Positions 20,601 to 31,552 of a stretch of DNA of 64,000 nucleotides are shown one piece after another. The position numbers and the translations under genes were made by a program. The notes under the pieces were generated by a model, which saw only the letters and a list, made by a program, of their open reading frames with translations, was not told where the DNA came from and made no database searches. The first letter of the stretch is position 1; every line of letters starts with the position of its first letter. The stretch is from Conchocele bisecta (taxonomy: Eukaryota; Mollusca; Bivalvia; Lucinida; Thyasiridae): NCBI GenBank assembly GCA_029237695.1, contig CM055279.1, positions 5,846,323-5,910,322 of the forward strand. The letters run 5' to 3'.

Positions 20601-21660
20601 AGGTGTGTTTGAATACAGTGCTGGGTAGTTTGAATACCGAGCTGGGTCTGAGATCGTTATTCAGTACTATGTTTTCTGTATATTCTGAATACAGAGCTGG
20701 CACGTATGAATAACGAGCTGGCTCTGAGATCGTTATTCAGCTCTCGCGTGCCCTTTTTGCGGCAAAATGAACTGACTTTTAGAGATAAAGCAGCATAAGT
20801 TGTTTAAAAGTCGCTTTTCAAAGTCGCGTCCAAGGCTATGTCGGTCCCAATCACCTGTGAAGCATCGGTGAAAAAATCATGCAAATCCGATAAAGAAAGT
20901 GGCATTCCATTTTTTTGGCGATAACTTCGTAAATAATAGGCCGATTTGCATGCGGTTTTCGGTATTCTGAATATTTATTTTGGCAACGTTTGAATATAGA
21001 GCTAGGTAGTTTGAATAACGAGCTGGCTCTGAGATCGTTATTCAGAAAATTGTTTTAGTATAAGCCGAATACAGAGCTGGATAGTATAAATAACGAGCTG
21101 GCTCTGAGATCGTTATTCAGCTCTCGCGTGCCCTTTTTGCGGCAAAATGAACTGCCTTTTACAAATAAAGCAGCCTAAGTTGTTTAAAAGTCGTTTTTCA
21201 AAGTCGCGTCCAATGCTATGTCGGTCCCAGTCACCTGTGAAGCATCTGTGAAAAAATCATGCAAATCCGATAAAGAAAGTGGCATTCCATTTTTTTGGCG
21301 ATAACTTCGTAATTAATAGGCCGATTTGCATGCGGTTTTCGGTATTCTGAATATTTATTTTGGCAACGTTTGAATATAGAGCTGGGTAGTTTGAATAACG
21401 AGCTGGCTCTGAGATCGTTATTCAGAAAATTGTTTTAGTATAAGCCGAATACAGAGCTGGATAGTTTGAATAACGAACTGGCTGTGCTATCTTTATTCAG
21501 ATTTGCTTTGGTAGTATTTGAATACTGAGACGGTAAGTTCGAATAACGAGCTGGCTGTGAGATTGTATTTTCGCAACATTAGATTACAGTGCTGGGTAGT
21601 TAGAATAACGAGCTGGGTCTGAGATCATTATTCAGTACTATGTTTTCTGTATATTCTGAA
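20600..21660. repeat. Diverged satellite relatives with a 380-bp tandem duplication
   Basis: Units read GAATACAGAGCTGGRTAGTT and GAATAACGAGCTGGCTCTGA followed by GATCGTTATTCAG. They are plainly related to the 76-bp monomer. A non-satellite segment beginning CTCTCGCGTGCCCTTTTTGC occurs at 20741 and again at 21121, a direct tandem duplication with a 380-bp period. At the right end a TTTTCGCAACATTAGATTACAG motif (about 21570) is mirrored at about 21665-21688, just before the hAT element. Confidence 0.8.
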
Positions 21661-22324
21661 TATTCTGTAATCAAATGTTGCGAAAATACTAGGGTTGTTA
21701 TCGAATATTCGAATATTCGGTTGTTGTCCGAATATTCGAATACCGTTTTGCTATTCGAATAGTAAAAAAAAAAAAAAAAATTTTTTTCTATCAATTTTCT
21801 GTGTACCGAAGGGATTAATCGTTATTTAAAGTCAACACTTTGATATCTTGAGATGTGTGAAAGTTTGCGACAGCCATCGTCGGCCATCGTCGGTAAACAA
21901 TAACCCGCGAACTCGTTAACTAACGTGTTTGTGTACAGCGCCGATGGGCACACAGGCTTAAACAGGTATGACGTCGGTCTCCGTATTAGCGGCACGCATT
22001 TGTAGTATTGATTGAAGAAGTTTGTTGAAAAGTTGATTGGTGTAAGATCTATCGATAGTTTGTCGGTGCACCGTCTTTTATGGGGGCGTTTGCATTTGTG
22101 CATTGAATCGAACAAATTCGGTATGGTTGACCAATCGGTAAACTGATTACGAACGGATGTCAATTTCCAACACCTTATTGGTTAATCGTTAATTAATTAC
22201 TCCATATACAAATTTGAGTAAATGTTAACGGATTATATAATGGCAACATTCTGGATATGTTTTACTTTTCTGTAAAGTAACACGTAGTTATTCTGATAAT
22301 CGATACACACTTAATATTGGAATT

Positions 22325-23878
22325 ATGCCACCTGCAGCGTCTGCCGTTTGGAGACATTTCAAGTTATACACTGGATAAGAAGTCGGCAAAGTGCCAACTG
22401 TGTAGTGCGGAACTTACTTACGCGGGACAACGTCAAATCTGCGGAATCACGTAAACGCCAACACCCTTCAACACACGTCAGTAATGACAGTCAGAAAACA
22501 AGTGTCCATGACATCGTTTGTCAAGACCGAGAAAAAGTTATCGCGACCAGAAAGTGAAAAGATCACACAGTCAGTGGCCGACATGGTTGTATCGGACTAT
22601 CTACCCCTCAGTTTCGTGGAAGGCGCCGGGTTCCGGAAGCTCATGTCCAATGTAGCCCCCGAATATACAGTGCCGTGCCGGGCTACAGTACGATCGCGTA
22701 TTGTGAAGAGGTACGACGACGACAGAGAGGCGCTCATTAACGAACTATCATCTGTGTCATCGGCCGCGATAACCACCGACACATGGACTTCGAATTCGAC
22801 CGAGAGTTATATCACGGTGACTGAGCATCATATAACAGACGACTGGGATATGAAAGCCAACGTATTGATCACCAGGGCCATGCCGGAACGACACACCGGG
22901 GAGAATCTCGCCACCAAGCTTAAAGACTGCGTCTCCGAGTTCGGCCTCACCGGGAAAATCGAGACATGTGTCCACGACAATGCGCGAAATATGGAGTGTG
23001 CCGGTGACAAGTGTGAGGACTGGAGTGATTTTGGATGTTTATGCTCACACGTTACAGTTATGTATTAAACCGGCAATGGAACTACCCACCGTATCTAAAG
23101 TCGTCGCGAAGTGTAGGAAACTAGTTGGACATTTCAAACATTCAACCACACTAACAGCCGAGATGAAGAAACGACAACAAACTCCTCCAGGAACCACAAC
23201 ACGATCTGATCCAAGATGTCACGACACGCTGGAACTCCACACAGATGATGCTGGGTCGTCTTCACGAACAACGCCGCGTCATCACAGACATCATGTTGGA
23301 CTCACGGGTGACGAAGAAGAGCGACACGTATCTACTTCCCAAAGACACCGAGTGGGAGATCATCGGGGACCTGTCCACCGTGTTCGGCGATCTGACGGAT
23401 CCCTGTTGGATCCACGATACAAGCGGCTGCCTTTCCTGAACCGCCTGCAGCGCCAGACCGCCGAGGAAACACTCGAATCCCGCATGGACGAGATACCCCT
23501 CCGTCTACCCACCCGTGACAGCGACGAGTGTGAACCCACGCCCTCAAAACGCCGGAAACCGAACTTTCTCACATTTGACTCGCCAGTGAATGAGGACAAT
23601 GACGAACTTCGTTCCTACCTACGTGAATCTCCGGACCCGGAAGTTGACCCCTTGTCGTGGTGGAAGCACAACGAGACCAAGTTCCCCAGGGTCGCCGTGA
23701 TCGCCAGACAAGTTCTCGCTGTACCCGCCACTTCTGTACCCTCTGAGCGCATTTTCTCCACCGCCGGACTATTACTGAATAACTACGTAACCGGCTATCC
23801 AGTGACATAGTGGACAAAATTATCTTCTTGAATAAGAACAAGGTTTCACACATTTCTGACTTAGACAACAGTGATTAA
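22325..23878 (+). pseudogene. hAT transposase (ZBED-like), frame-broken and internally deleted
   Basis: The likely start ATG at 22325 opens a BED finger: a SAVWRHFKLYTG block, a CQLC pair near 22395, and an NHV..H pair near 22445. At least one frame change is needed within it. 22484-23068 is an open stretch containing FVEGAGFRKLM and AAITTDTWTS, the catalytic-Asp region of the family. Further frame changes follow near 23020 and 23200-23400. The region after GDLSTVFGDLT jumps directly to LDPRYKRLPFL, so much of the usual middle domain is missing. The C-terminal dimerisation motif PATSVPSERIFSTAGLLL is intact at about 23725-23780, and a last frame break lies near 23800. Not functional as it stands. 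Confidence 0.85.
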
Positions 23879-24144
23879 GTTATTAAGTTACAATTTGTTG
23901 GATAAACTGTGCGTGATACATTCAGTAATGAAACTGGATCTGAGAAAACCACCCTTAACGCAACGCCGTATATTGCCCCTGTTTTGTTTTGTGTTCTAAG
24001 AATAAACTCAATAAAGTTATCTTCAACTTTGTGTAAATTTCACGTGTCACTGGCTGCCAGCCAACTTACACCGCAGGCGTTTACGGCGACAATTCCAAAC
24101 AATCCGACACGTGACCTAGCTGGCACGGGATTTATAATTAACAG

Positions 24145-24335
24145 CGCTCCAGATACGGTGTGTAATTTGATCAATTAGGCGTGATGTTTTTAATATGTCT
24201 TCGAAAAATTACAAGTACGTAGGGAGTCACTTTATTTAGACTAATTCATTGAGACGATTCTAAAGCACTTATAACTTGCCATTTTGGGGAGAAATTATAA
24301 TTTTACTATCAAATTACACAGCGTAACTGGAGCGT
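24145..24335. mobile_element. Small TIR element nested in the hAT
   Basis: The ends AGCGCTCCAGATACGGTGTG and CAGCGTAACTGGAGCGTT are imperfect inverted repeats. ATTTGAT and ATCAAATTACACA extend them. The CTCCAG core of the ends recalls the CTCCAGATAAG MITEs, but the body is different. Confidence 0.55.
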
Positions 24336-24499
24336 TACATCTACACCGATACGCTGTAAGCTGGTCAGATTAATTTTGTCATTTCTTCACATACATATAT
24401 GCTCTGTTGAATATTGATAAACTGTTTGGATGATTAGCGTTTGTTTGTTCGTTTTCTCCAGTCATTAAAAGTGGTCTGATGTACACCCCCCCCCCACAC

Positions 24500-24575
24500 A
24501 CACACCAGTGATTGATTGAATATTGGTGCTTAACGGCCTATCAACAGCTAAGGTCGTGTAAGGCCAGGTTAACTG
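24500..24575 (-). repeat. SINE-like family A tail, minus strand
   Basis: The sequence TTGGTGCTTAACGGCCTATC, then AACAGCTAAGG, is the complement of the family A tail. It is preceded by a C9 and (CA)n run. Confidence 0.45.
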
Positions 24576-25044
24576 GATTATTTTAATATATCCTTCATAT
24601 CGAGATCGATTTTTTCCCGTTTATTTTTTCATTTTCTAACTACCGGTAACTACGCAGGTACAGGAAAGTAACCTGTAACCTGTGACGCATCAATCGCGGC
24701 TATCTGAACCAGATCCCGTCTAGCAAACAATGGCTATTTAGAGCACACACCGTGTAGTGTAGTGTGATTACCAGCGGAGTAACTACGTCTGCCTACCGAA
24801 TATAGCGTTTTCCGAATATTCGAATACTATTCGAATACCTCGACCGAATATTCGAATACCGTTTTTGGCATTCGATAACATCCCTAGTTATCTCCCTTTT
24901 TTGTTTTGCGCACTCTACAAACTGGACAATAATGCATGAAGACCTGTTTTCTCGTCTGCTCTGTATACCTTTTCTCGTGTGCTCTGTACACCTTACCTGT
25001 AGAGAGAACAATAGAAACTGGGAGAACCATGTGCTAAGCATGGG

Positions 25045-25770
25045 CTAGCATGTGCAGATGTCCAGTGCTTGACCACTGCTGACCAGGTAATTTATACAGG
25101 TAAATCACTACATTGGGTACTGTGTTTGGAAAATATTGTGGCATTATGTGGACCTCTGCAGATATATGTAGATAAATATAGGACTATTAAAAAAAATATC
25201 TGGTCTCCAATAGCAAGCATTATTTATTTTAAACTTTTTTTTGTAATTTTTTTTTTTTCATTATTGTTTTTTTTCATTTTTTTTTTTTCAAATTATTTTT
25301 CAATTTGACTGGAAAAAAAATCTGGGCTCCAGTAGCAAGCATTATTATGTTAAAACATTTTTTTTGTTTTTTTTCATTTTTTTTTTTCATTTTTTTTTTC
25401 ATTTTTTTTTTTTCATTTTTTTTTTCAAATTATTTTTCAATTTTTGTCCAGTAACATAAGGTCGTAAGTGCTATATACAGACTATTCACCTGTGCATGTG
25501 CTAGCATGTGCAACTGACCACTGACCACTTACAGGTAATTTATACAGGTAAATGATTATATTACATTTCCGTAAACTGTGTTGAAAATATTGTGGCATTA
25601 TGTGGACCTGTGCAGATATATGTAGATAAATATAGGACTATTCAAAAAATTCTGGGCTCCAGTAGCAAGCATTATTATTTTTAATTTTTAAACTTTTTTT
25701 TCCATTTTTTTTTTTTTCATTTTTTTTTCAAATTCTTTTTCAATTTTTGTCTAGTAGCATAAGGTCGTAA
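25045..25770. repeat. Direct repeat with T-rich tracts
   Basis: The block GTAATTTATACAGGTAAAT, TTGTGGCATTATGTGGACCT, AGATAAATATAGGACTATT and GGGCTCCAGTAGCAAGCAT occurs at about 25047-25350 and again at about 25499-25680. Each copy runs into long T tracts broken by CA (25190-25445, 25680-25745). The T tracts could have arisen by slippage. Confidence 0.7.
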
Positions 25771-25803
25771 GTGCTATATACAAGACTATTATCATATAAT
25801 AAA

Positions 25804-25869
25804 ACAATTATTGACTAGTGAGCCATAGAATATAATCTGATATTCTATGGTTCACTAGTCAATAATTGT
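25804..25869. repeat. Near-perfect hairpin
   Basis: The arms run ACAATTATTGACTAGTGAGC then CATAGAATA, and mirror as TATTCTATG then GTTCACTAGTCAATAATTGT. One G/A mismatch is present and the loop is about 7 bases. It may be a cropped foldback element. Confidence 0.7.
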
Positions 25870-26019
25870 ATAATATGTTCGGGCCAGTGAAAATTGCTTT
25901 CGGGCCCAGGCTCGAGGTCAAGGCGGGACAAGGCGAGGCATCTGATTTCGCGGAATTCTTGTTTACTTATCTCCCTTTGTTGTTTCGTGCTCTGATTTTG
26001 TATCCAGAGCATAACTCGA

Positions 26020-27180
26020 ACACGCATATACGCATTGCTCTCTAATGGTCCTCTACCGCCCTGTGCCAAATCCACATTCGTTCTGCCCCGTCAAGCCCAG
26101 GGTCAAGGTCACATACTTAGTGCTTCAAAAACATTAACGCTTGGGTAAATATCTTATACTTTCTGTTTTCTTTCATGGATCATGGATCATCTTCATATTT
26201 CATATACGCATTGCTCTAATGGTCCTCTACTCTGCCCTGTGCCAAATACCACGCCTTCGTCCTGCCCCACCAATCCCAGGGTCAATGGTCACATACTTGG
26301 TGCTTCAAAAACTTTAACGCTCAGTAAATAACTTATAATTTTTATTTCCATTCACGATCAACTTCATATTTCATATACGCGTTGCTCTAATGGTCGTCTA
26401 CCGCCCTGTGCCAAATCTACGTTCGTCCTGCCCCCGCCAAGCCCAGGGTCAAGGTCACATACTTAGTGGTTCAAAAACTTTAACGCTCAGGTAAAATATC
26501 TTATAATTTTTATTTCCATCAACGGATCAACTTCATATTTCATATACGCGTTGCTCTAATGGTCGTCTACCGCCCTGTGCCAAATCCACGTTCGTCCCTG
26601 CCCCCAGCCAAGCCAGGGTCAAGGTCACATACTTAGTGCTTCAAAAACTTTAACGCTCGGGTATCTTATAATTTCTGTTTTCTTTCATGGATCATCTTCA
26701 TATTTCATATACGCATTGCTCTAATGGTCCTCTACCGCCCTGTGCCAAATCCACGTTCGTCCTGCCCCCGCCAATCCCAGGGTCAAGGTCACATACTTGG
26801 TGCTTCAAAAACTTTAATGCTCAGGTAAATATCTTATAATTTTTCTTTCCATTCACGGATCAACTTCATATTTCATATATGCGTTGCTCTAATGGTCCTC
26901 TACCGCCTGTGCCAAATCCACGTTTCGTCCCACCCGCCCCCGCCAAGCCCAGGGTTAACATCATATACTTAGTGCTTCAAAAACTTTAACGCTCAGGTAA
27001 ATATCTTATAATTTCTGTTTTCTTTCACGGATCAGCTTCATATTTCATATATGCATTGCTCTAATGGTCCTCTACCGCCCTGTGCCAAAATCCACGTTTG
27101 TTCCTGCCCCCGCCAAGCCCAGGGTCAAGGTCACATACTTGGTGCTTCAAAAACTTTAACGCTCAGATAAAAGAAAAGTT
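26020..27180. repeat. Tandem array, period about 168 bp, seven units
   Basis: Units share TATACGCATTGCTCTAATGG, CTACCGCCCTGTGCCAAAT, CCCAGGGTCAAGGTCACATA and TTCAAAAACTTTAACGCTC. The array ends in GGGACATCCGTGTTCTATGA (27221-27240) and TTTTTCTAGTTT at about 27247-27258. That matches the end of the (GTCC)-headed repeat at 31726-32115, suggesting one mobile family with variable internal tandem arrays. Confidence 0.8.
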
Positions 27181-27254
27181 TGACTTGCAATTTGGCCTCA
27201 TTTATTATCAAAGCGATATGTGGGACATCCGTGTTCTATGAACACATTTTTCTA

Positions 27255-27560
27255 GTTTATTTAAACTTCACACATGCATAGAAGACGACCCAAAGGTGGT
27301 GTCGCACGTAAGAATGACAACTCTTGCGTCGTTAATTTCTTAGTTATCTCCCTTTGTTGTTTCGTGCACTGATTTCGTGTCTGGAGCATAACTCGAACAC
27401 CCTTTGGAATATTTTCATGAAACTTCACACATGCATAGACCACGACCCTAAAGGTGTGTCCCGCAAGAATGACAACTCTTGCATCACTAATTCTTTAGTT
27501 ATCTCCCTTTGTTTTTCCGTCACTGATTTTGTCTCCGGAGCATAACTCGAACACCCTTTT
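27255..27560. repeat. Two-unit repeat after the 168-bp array
   Basis: The units AACTTCACACATGCATAGA, ACGACCC..AAGGTG, AAGAATGACAACTCTTGC, TTAGTTATCTCCCTTTG and GGAGCATAACTCGAACACCC are repeated twice with a period of about 170 bp. Related TTATCTCCCTTTGTTGTTTC text precedes the 168-bp array at about 25965. Confidence 0.6.
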
Positions 27561-27624
27561 TTCAAACTACTTGTGTATCTGGGGAGGGGGATACACATGC
27601 GCTTGTCGACAAGCGTCCATTTCT

Positions 27625-27910
27625 AGTTTAAAGATGGCATTCATCCTTACCGGAATCTCGACCGGAGTTGTGGTTTGACCCTCGGGTACATTTTTGGCAT
27701 TCTTGTATGTGAAAGTTTAATCTGGTTCTACCCCTTATAAGTGAAGGGACCAAGTGACTTTGGCGGTGAAGTTATTCTAATTTCGGGACTGAATATATTT
27801 TTTTTCTATGTAAATATTCCGTTCTGATTGTGGGATCCCCCCTATGCTTTAAATGACGCTAGCTGCTGATAGGCCATTAAACACCAATAAGTCGATCAAT
27901 AAACAATAAA
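27625..27910 (+). mobile_element. SINE-like family A copy
   Basis: It has ATCCTTACCGGAATC, GGTTTGACCCTCGGGTAC and a GGGACTGAATATATTTTTTT block, then the tail GGCCATTAAACACCAATAA. It is the first of three copies in the same orientation. Confidence 0.6.
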
Positions 27911-27954
27911 TGTTTGATTGGGCTGAAATCCGGCGACATTGATGGCCTTGGAAG

Positions 27955-28275
27955 ATCATTCCCATTTGCCCTCACATACGTCTTTGGCATTTTTTATGTG
28001 ACAGTTGAATCTGGTTATACCCCTGATGTGAGTATTGCGATTATGCGTAATCCTATTTTAGGGGAAGGGGCCAAGTGACTGGTGTGGTATGGACCTGGCA
28101 CCAGGTCGGGTTATTCTAATTTCAGGGCTGAATATATTTTTTCTCTGTAAATATTTAGTTCTGATTTTGAGATTCCCCCCCCCCCAATGCAGCCGGTTAA
28201 AACGGGATCGAACCCGATTGCATGGCCTTACATGATCTTAGCTGTTGATAGGCCATTAAACACCAATAAACAAAC
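27955..28275 (+). mobile_element. SINE-like family A copy
   Basis: It has CCCTCACATACGTCTTTGGC, GACAGTTGAATCTGGTTATA, a CCAGGTCGGGTTATTCTAAT block and the tail GATAGGCCATTAAACACC with AATAAACAAAC. Confidence 0.6.
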
Positions 28276-28284
28276 ATGCTATGG

Positions 28285-28610
28285 GTAATTTAACGATCGG
28301 GATTCATCCTCACCGGTATCTCGAATGGAGACCTAGTTTGGACCTCGGGTACGTCTTTGGTTTTCTAGTATGTGAACGTTGAATCGCCTTATATGAGTAA
28401 TACGATTATTCCTAATCCTATTACTTTTAGGGGAAGGGGCCAAGTGGCTTTGGTCTGGTATGGACCTTGCACCAGGTCAGGATATTCTAATTTCAGGGCT
28501 GAATATATTGTTTCTCGATGCAGGTTGAATACGGGATCGAACCCGTTGGCCCGGCATTAAATGACCTGTTGATATGCCGTTAAGCACCAACAACAAAAAC
28601 AACAAAACTC
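28285..28610 (+). mobile_element. SINE-like family A copy
   Basis: It has GATCGGGATTCATCCTCACC, GGACCTCGGGTACGTCTTTG and CCAGGTCAGGATATTCTAAT. The tail is GATATGCCGTTAAGCACC with an AACAACAAAAAC run. The spacing to the previous copy is only a few bases. Confidence 0.6.
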
Positions 28611-28761
28611 TTCCATGACTGACAGACAACAGGGCGTTCCGCATTGGTGACAGGGACACATTTATATCGTACAGTATAAATACTATACATGTATTGTACA
28701 ATCCCAGTTTGATTTATATTTAAAATGAAACTTCGAGCATAGCGGTATGACTGACGAATGT

Positions 28762-28976
28762 ATGTACAGTGGAACATCTCTAAACCGGACACCCCCAGGG
28801 TGTCCGGTTCAGAGATGTTCCACTGTAATTCCGATAAAAGAGCACTTAAACACATGCCCGTGTGCATTGCAATCATGAACACCAATAAACATCTGCGATA
28901 TTTTACAGTAAAATCGGTCATAATTTAACACAACGATGTATCAAGGTTGTTCGGTTTAGAGAGGTTCCACTGTACA
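28762..28976. mobile_element. Pogo/Tigger-like MITE (copy 3)
   Basis: TACAGTGGAACATCTCTAAA is mirrored by CAGAGATGTTCCACTGTA. The body contains GCAATCATGAAC and ends GGTTTAGAGAGGTTCCACTG with a TA. The layout is that of the copy at 9221: hairpin first, then a third terminus. Confidence 0.65.
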
Positions 28977-29127
28977 ACTTCCAAGGCCTCGCACAATCAT
29001 GTGACATTCAAGTATTCAATCAGTATATGATTTTAATCGTCTGTCTATGCGTCCGTCCGTCCATTAGGTACAAAGCATAAATGGGCGGGTAAATTTCTTA
29101 TAACTTGTGTTTCCCGTCAACAAGGTG

Positions 29128-29492
29128 TATGATCACGTGGTACTAACAACAACAAGTACCGATTCAAAGTACGTATTCTTTTATAGTGTCCTTATTACGT
29201 AACGGATTTTGATGAAATATGGCGCACCAAACGCGTCTTGTTAAGCTGCATTTGGTGGTCTTTGTATTTTCGCCCATACTTCTGTCGTTTTTGCAAAGAA
29301 TCGATTTCGATTTCCGTGTATCCGACACGGAAATATATTCTTCGCAAAAACGACATAAGTCCATAGACCACCAAATGCAACTCATGAAGACGCGTTTGCT
29401 GCGCCATATTTCATAAAAATCCGTTGCATATTAAAGAAAATACTTTCTTTGGAGTGGGCGACGTTGTTGTTGTTGTAACCACGTGATCATGC
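29128..29492. mobile_element. Large foldback element, about 360 bp
   Basis: The outer arms GTATGATCACGTGGTACTA with AACAACAACAA mirror TTGTTGTTGTTGTAACCACG with TGATCATGCA. Inner arms GAAATATGGCGCACCAAACG and ACCACCAAATGCA are also mirrored. The centre is ATTTCCGTGTATCCGACACG. Open frames of 65-73 codons on both strands follow from the symmetry; none is a gene. Confidence 0.75.
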
Positions 29493-29582
29493 ACATTGAT
29501 CAAGGGTGTTCTAAATATATACAATCATGTTTATTGCACACATGCATTCCCCCGATGCCTTAGACCGCTACACACAACACTT

Positions 29583-29759
29583 GTCGTCTGCTGTTGGTTT
29601 TATATCTTGCCTTATTTCTCAATAAAAACATGTTTTGACAGCACTTCAATGGAAATGATTCTGATGTGATGTCAAAGCATGTTGCAAATTATTCTAAAGT
29701 GCCGTCAAAGCACGTTTTTGATGATAAAAATGGAAAACAGAAAATAAACAGCAGACGAC
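29583..29759. mobile_element. MITE with GTCGTCTGCTG ends (copy 2)
   Basis: The ends are GTCGTCTGCTG and CAGCAGACGAC. The body has TTTTGACAGCACTTCA and GTGCCGTCAAAGCACGT. The interior runs in the opposite orientation to 12776-12937. Confidence 0.75.
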
Positions 29760-30001
29760 AACATATTAAGATAAGGTGTACGGGTTAATAAATAGAATAT
29801 TTTAGCTACGAATATGACAAATGCCAAAGATACCCGAATGTGACATGCAGGACTCGTGATTTTACAAATTCCGTAACCTATTTAGAAGACTTCTTGTTAA
29901 TTAATGCCTTTGATCACTGATTTACACATTTATTACATTATACAAATCAGTTTTATGTGTCGCTGTCATTCACTTGTCAATGCGTGTGGCATTTATAGAT
30001 A

Positions 30002-30230
30002 TGGCTGTGACTGGAGAAATGAGGCTTATGGGAATTGTGACCAGTGTAGCTCCTGATCAAATAGCACACTCCTATATCTTGTTAACGTTATGTATTGCTC
30101 GGTAGAAGCATGCCTTCATTGATGGATTGGAGGGTAGTGCAGATCCTGATCAGGCTGTGCGGACGCACAGGCTGATCTGGATCTACACTGGTCGCAAAAC
30201 CCATAAGCTCGATTTCTCCAGTCACAGCCA
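30002..30230. mobile_element. TIR element with TGGCTGTGACTGGAGAAAT ends
   Basis: TGGCTGTGACTGGAGAAATG at the left mirrors TTTCTCCAGTCACAGCCA at the right. TTATGGG and CCCATAA and CCAGTGTAG/CTACACTGG blocks also pair. The middle reads GCAGATCCTGATCAGGCTGT and CGCACAGGCTGATCTGG. The element recurs at 31000, 33331, 34591 and 37860. Confidence 0.75.
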
Positions 30231-30239
30231 ACCACTGAC

Positions 30240-30990
30240 GCAGCGACACATTTATGTACAAATGTGTCAATTATAACACGGTGATCATTATGCATCGAAA
30301 TCACATCATAATCAAATAAAATGCCTTCAACATGCCCACCCAGTAGGCACAAACTGTTCTTTATATCAAAGACATCATCTGAGACATTTTCTGGCAAAAT
30401 AAACATTCATTCACCATTACCCCACGTATTGATTGGCATTATTATACATTTTATATCAGACATAAATTTGCACACTGATATCAGGGGCGATAACCGTGTT
30501 TCCTTAAAATGTTCACGAACATTAATATGTATTCTCTGTATTTAGTTTTTGATGTGCAATGATCATACTTTATAATCTGTCTGTTTTCAGGTGACACATT
30601 TAATTAGTATAAATAATTAAAATATTATGCATCATTTGCATACGAAAATAGCCTGATACCACCGCGAGTCACTATATCAGTAAAATAAATATTACTAAAT
30701 GATTATATCCGTATAGCAGGCACTCGTAATTTTTAGAACTGGCAGAATAGTGACACAATTATACACTTATGTAATTGCTATAAAGAAAATGTTGTGCCTG
30801 CTGAGTGGGCATGCACCTTTAACTAATATGTTTTAAATAACATGAACAAACTATTGTACTAGTATATATATAAGACATGAACTTTTATACCTAATTTAGG
30901 AAATAATTTATCAACGTGAAATTCGCCATCTTTGTTGGTATACATATTTCCACAATGGTATACTAGCTCCTCGATGGCATTGTATTCCTC
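30240..30990. other. AT-rich spacer, nothing recognised
   Basis: The sequence is AT-rich with several short open frames of no recognisable content. No repeat shared with the rest of the window was found. Confidence 0.5.
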
Positions 30991-30999
30991 AGATAGTTC

Positions 31000-31227
31000 T
31001 TGTGACTGGAGAAATTGGGCGTATGGGTTTTGCGACCAGAGTAGACCCAGATCAGCCTGTGCATCCGCACAGTCTGATCAGGATCTGCACTGTTCGCCAT
31101 TCCGTCAATAAAACATCCGTCATGCTTCTAAAAATCAATATAGATCATTACCCGGCTACAGTAGTGCGTTACTTGATCTGGAGCTACTCTGGAGACAAAT
31201 TCCATAAGCCCCATTTATCCAGCCACA
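31000..31227. mobile_element. TGACTGGAGAAAT TIR element (copy 2)
   Basis: It starts TGTGACTGGAGAAATTGGGC and ends ATTCCATAAGCCCCATTTAT then CCAGCCACA. The middle CAGATCAGCCTGTGCATCCG and CTGATCAGGATCTGCAC matches 30002-30230. Confidence 0.7.
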
Positions 31228-31552
31228 TACAGTGGAACCTCTCTAAATGGTCCAGGGTGTCCGGTTTAGAGGGGTTCCACTGTAATTAGGCATTTGTTCT
31301 ATTTTTGTCATTTCCAGTCATGAACAGACAGGACAAGGAAATAGGACATTGATACTCATCTAAATTAAGCGCATTGAGGTTCACAGGATGTCCGGTTTAG
31401 AGGGGTTCCGTTGTAATTAAGCACTTGATGATATATTTTTGTCATTTTCATTCATGAACAGACAGGACAATTAAATAAGTAAATTGAAACCCATCTAAAT
31501 TAAGCAGAATGAGGTTCCCAGGGTGTCCGGTTTAGAGGGGTTCCACTGTATC
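31228..31552. mobile_element. Pogo/Tigger-like MITE (copy 4), tandem termini
   Basis: TACAGTGGAACCTCTCTAAA starts the element. A mirrored GGTTTAGAGGGGTTCCACTG-TA follows at about 31263-31284. Two more termini of the same orientation lie at about 31388-31414 and 31527-31551, with a repeated CATTYATGAACAGACAGGAC in between. The period of about 137 bp suggests end duplication. Confidence 0.65.

Larger units (their letters stand above)
21689..24887. mobile_element. hAT DNA transposon, decayed
   Basis: The ends are CTAGGGTTGTTATCGAAT at 21689 and ATTCGATAACATCCCTAG ending at 24887, an 18-bp TIR with one mismatch. Inside both ends lie clustered ATTCGAATATTCGG subterminal motifs. The interior has a BED-finger region and hAT transposase remnants. 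I could not find a matching 8-bp target duplication; the flanks read CGAAAATA and TTATCTCC. The element contains another small TIR element at 24145-24335. Confidence 0.82.

Noticed and set aside
22597..22975. Minus-strand frames in the hAT element
   Set aside because: They are antisense to the transposase reading frame and have no recognisable content.
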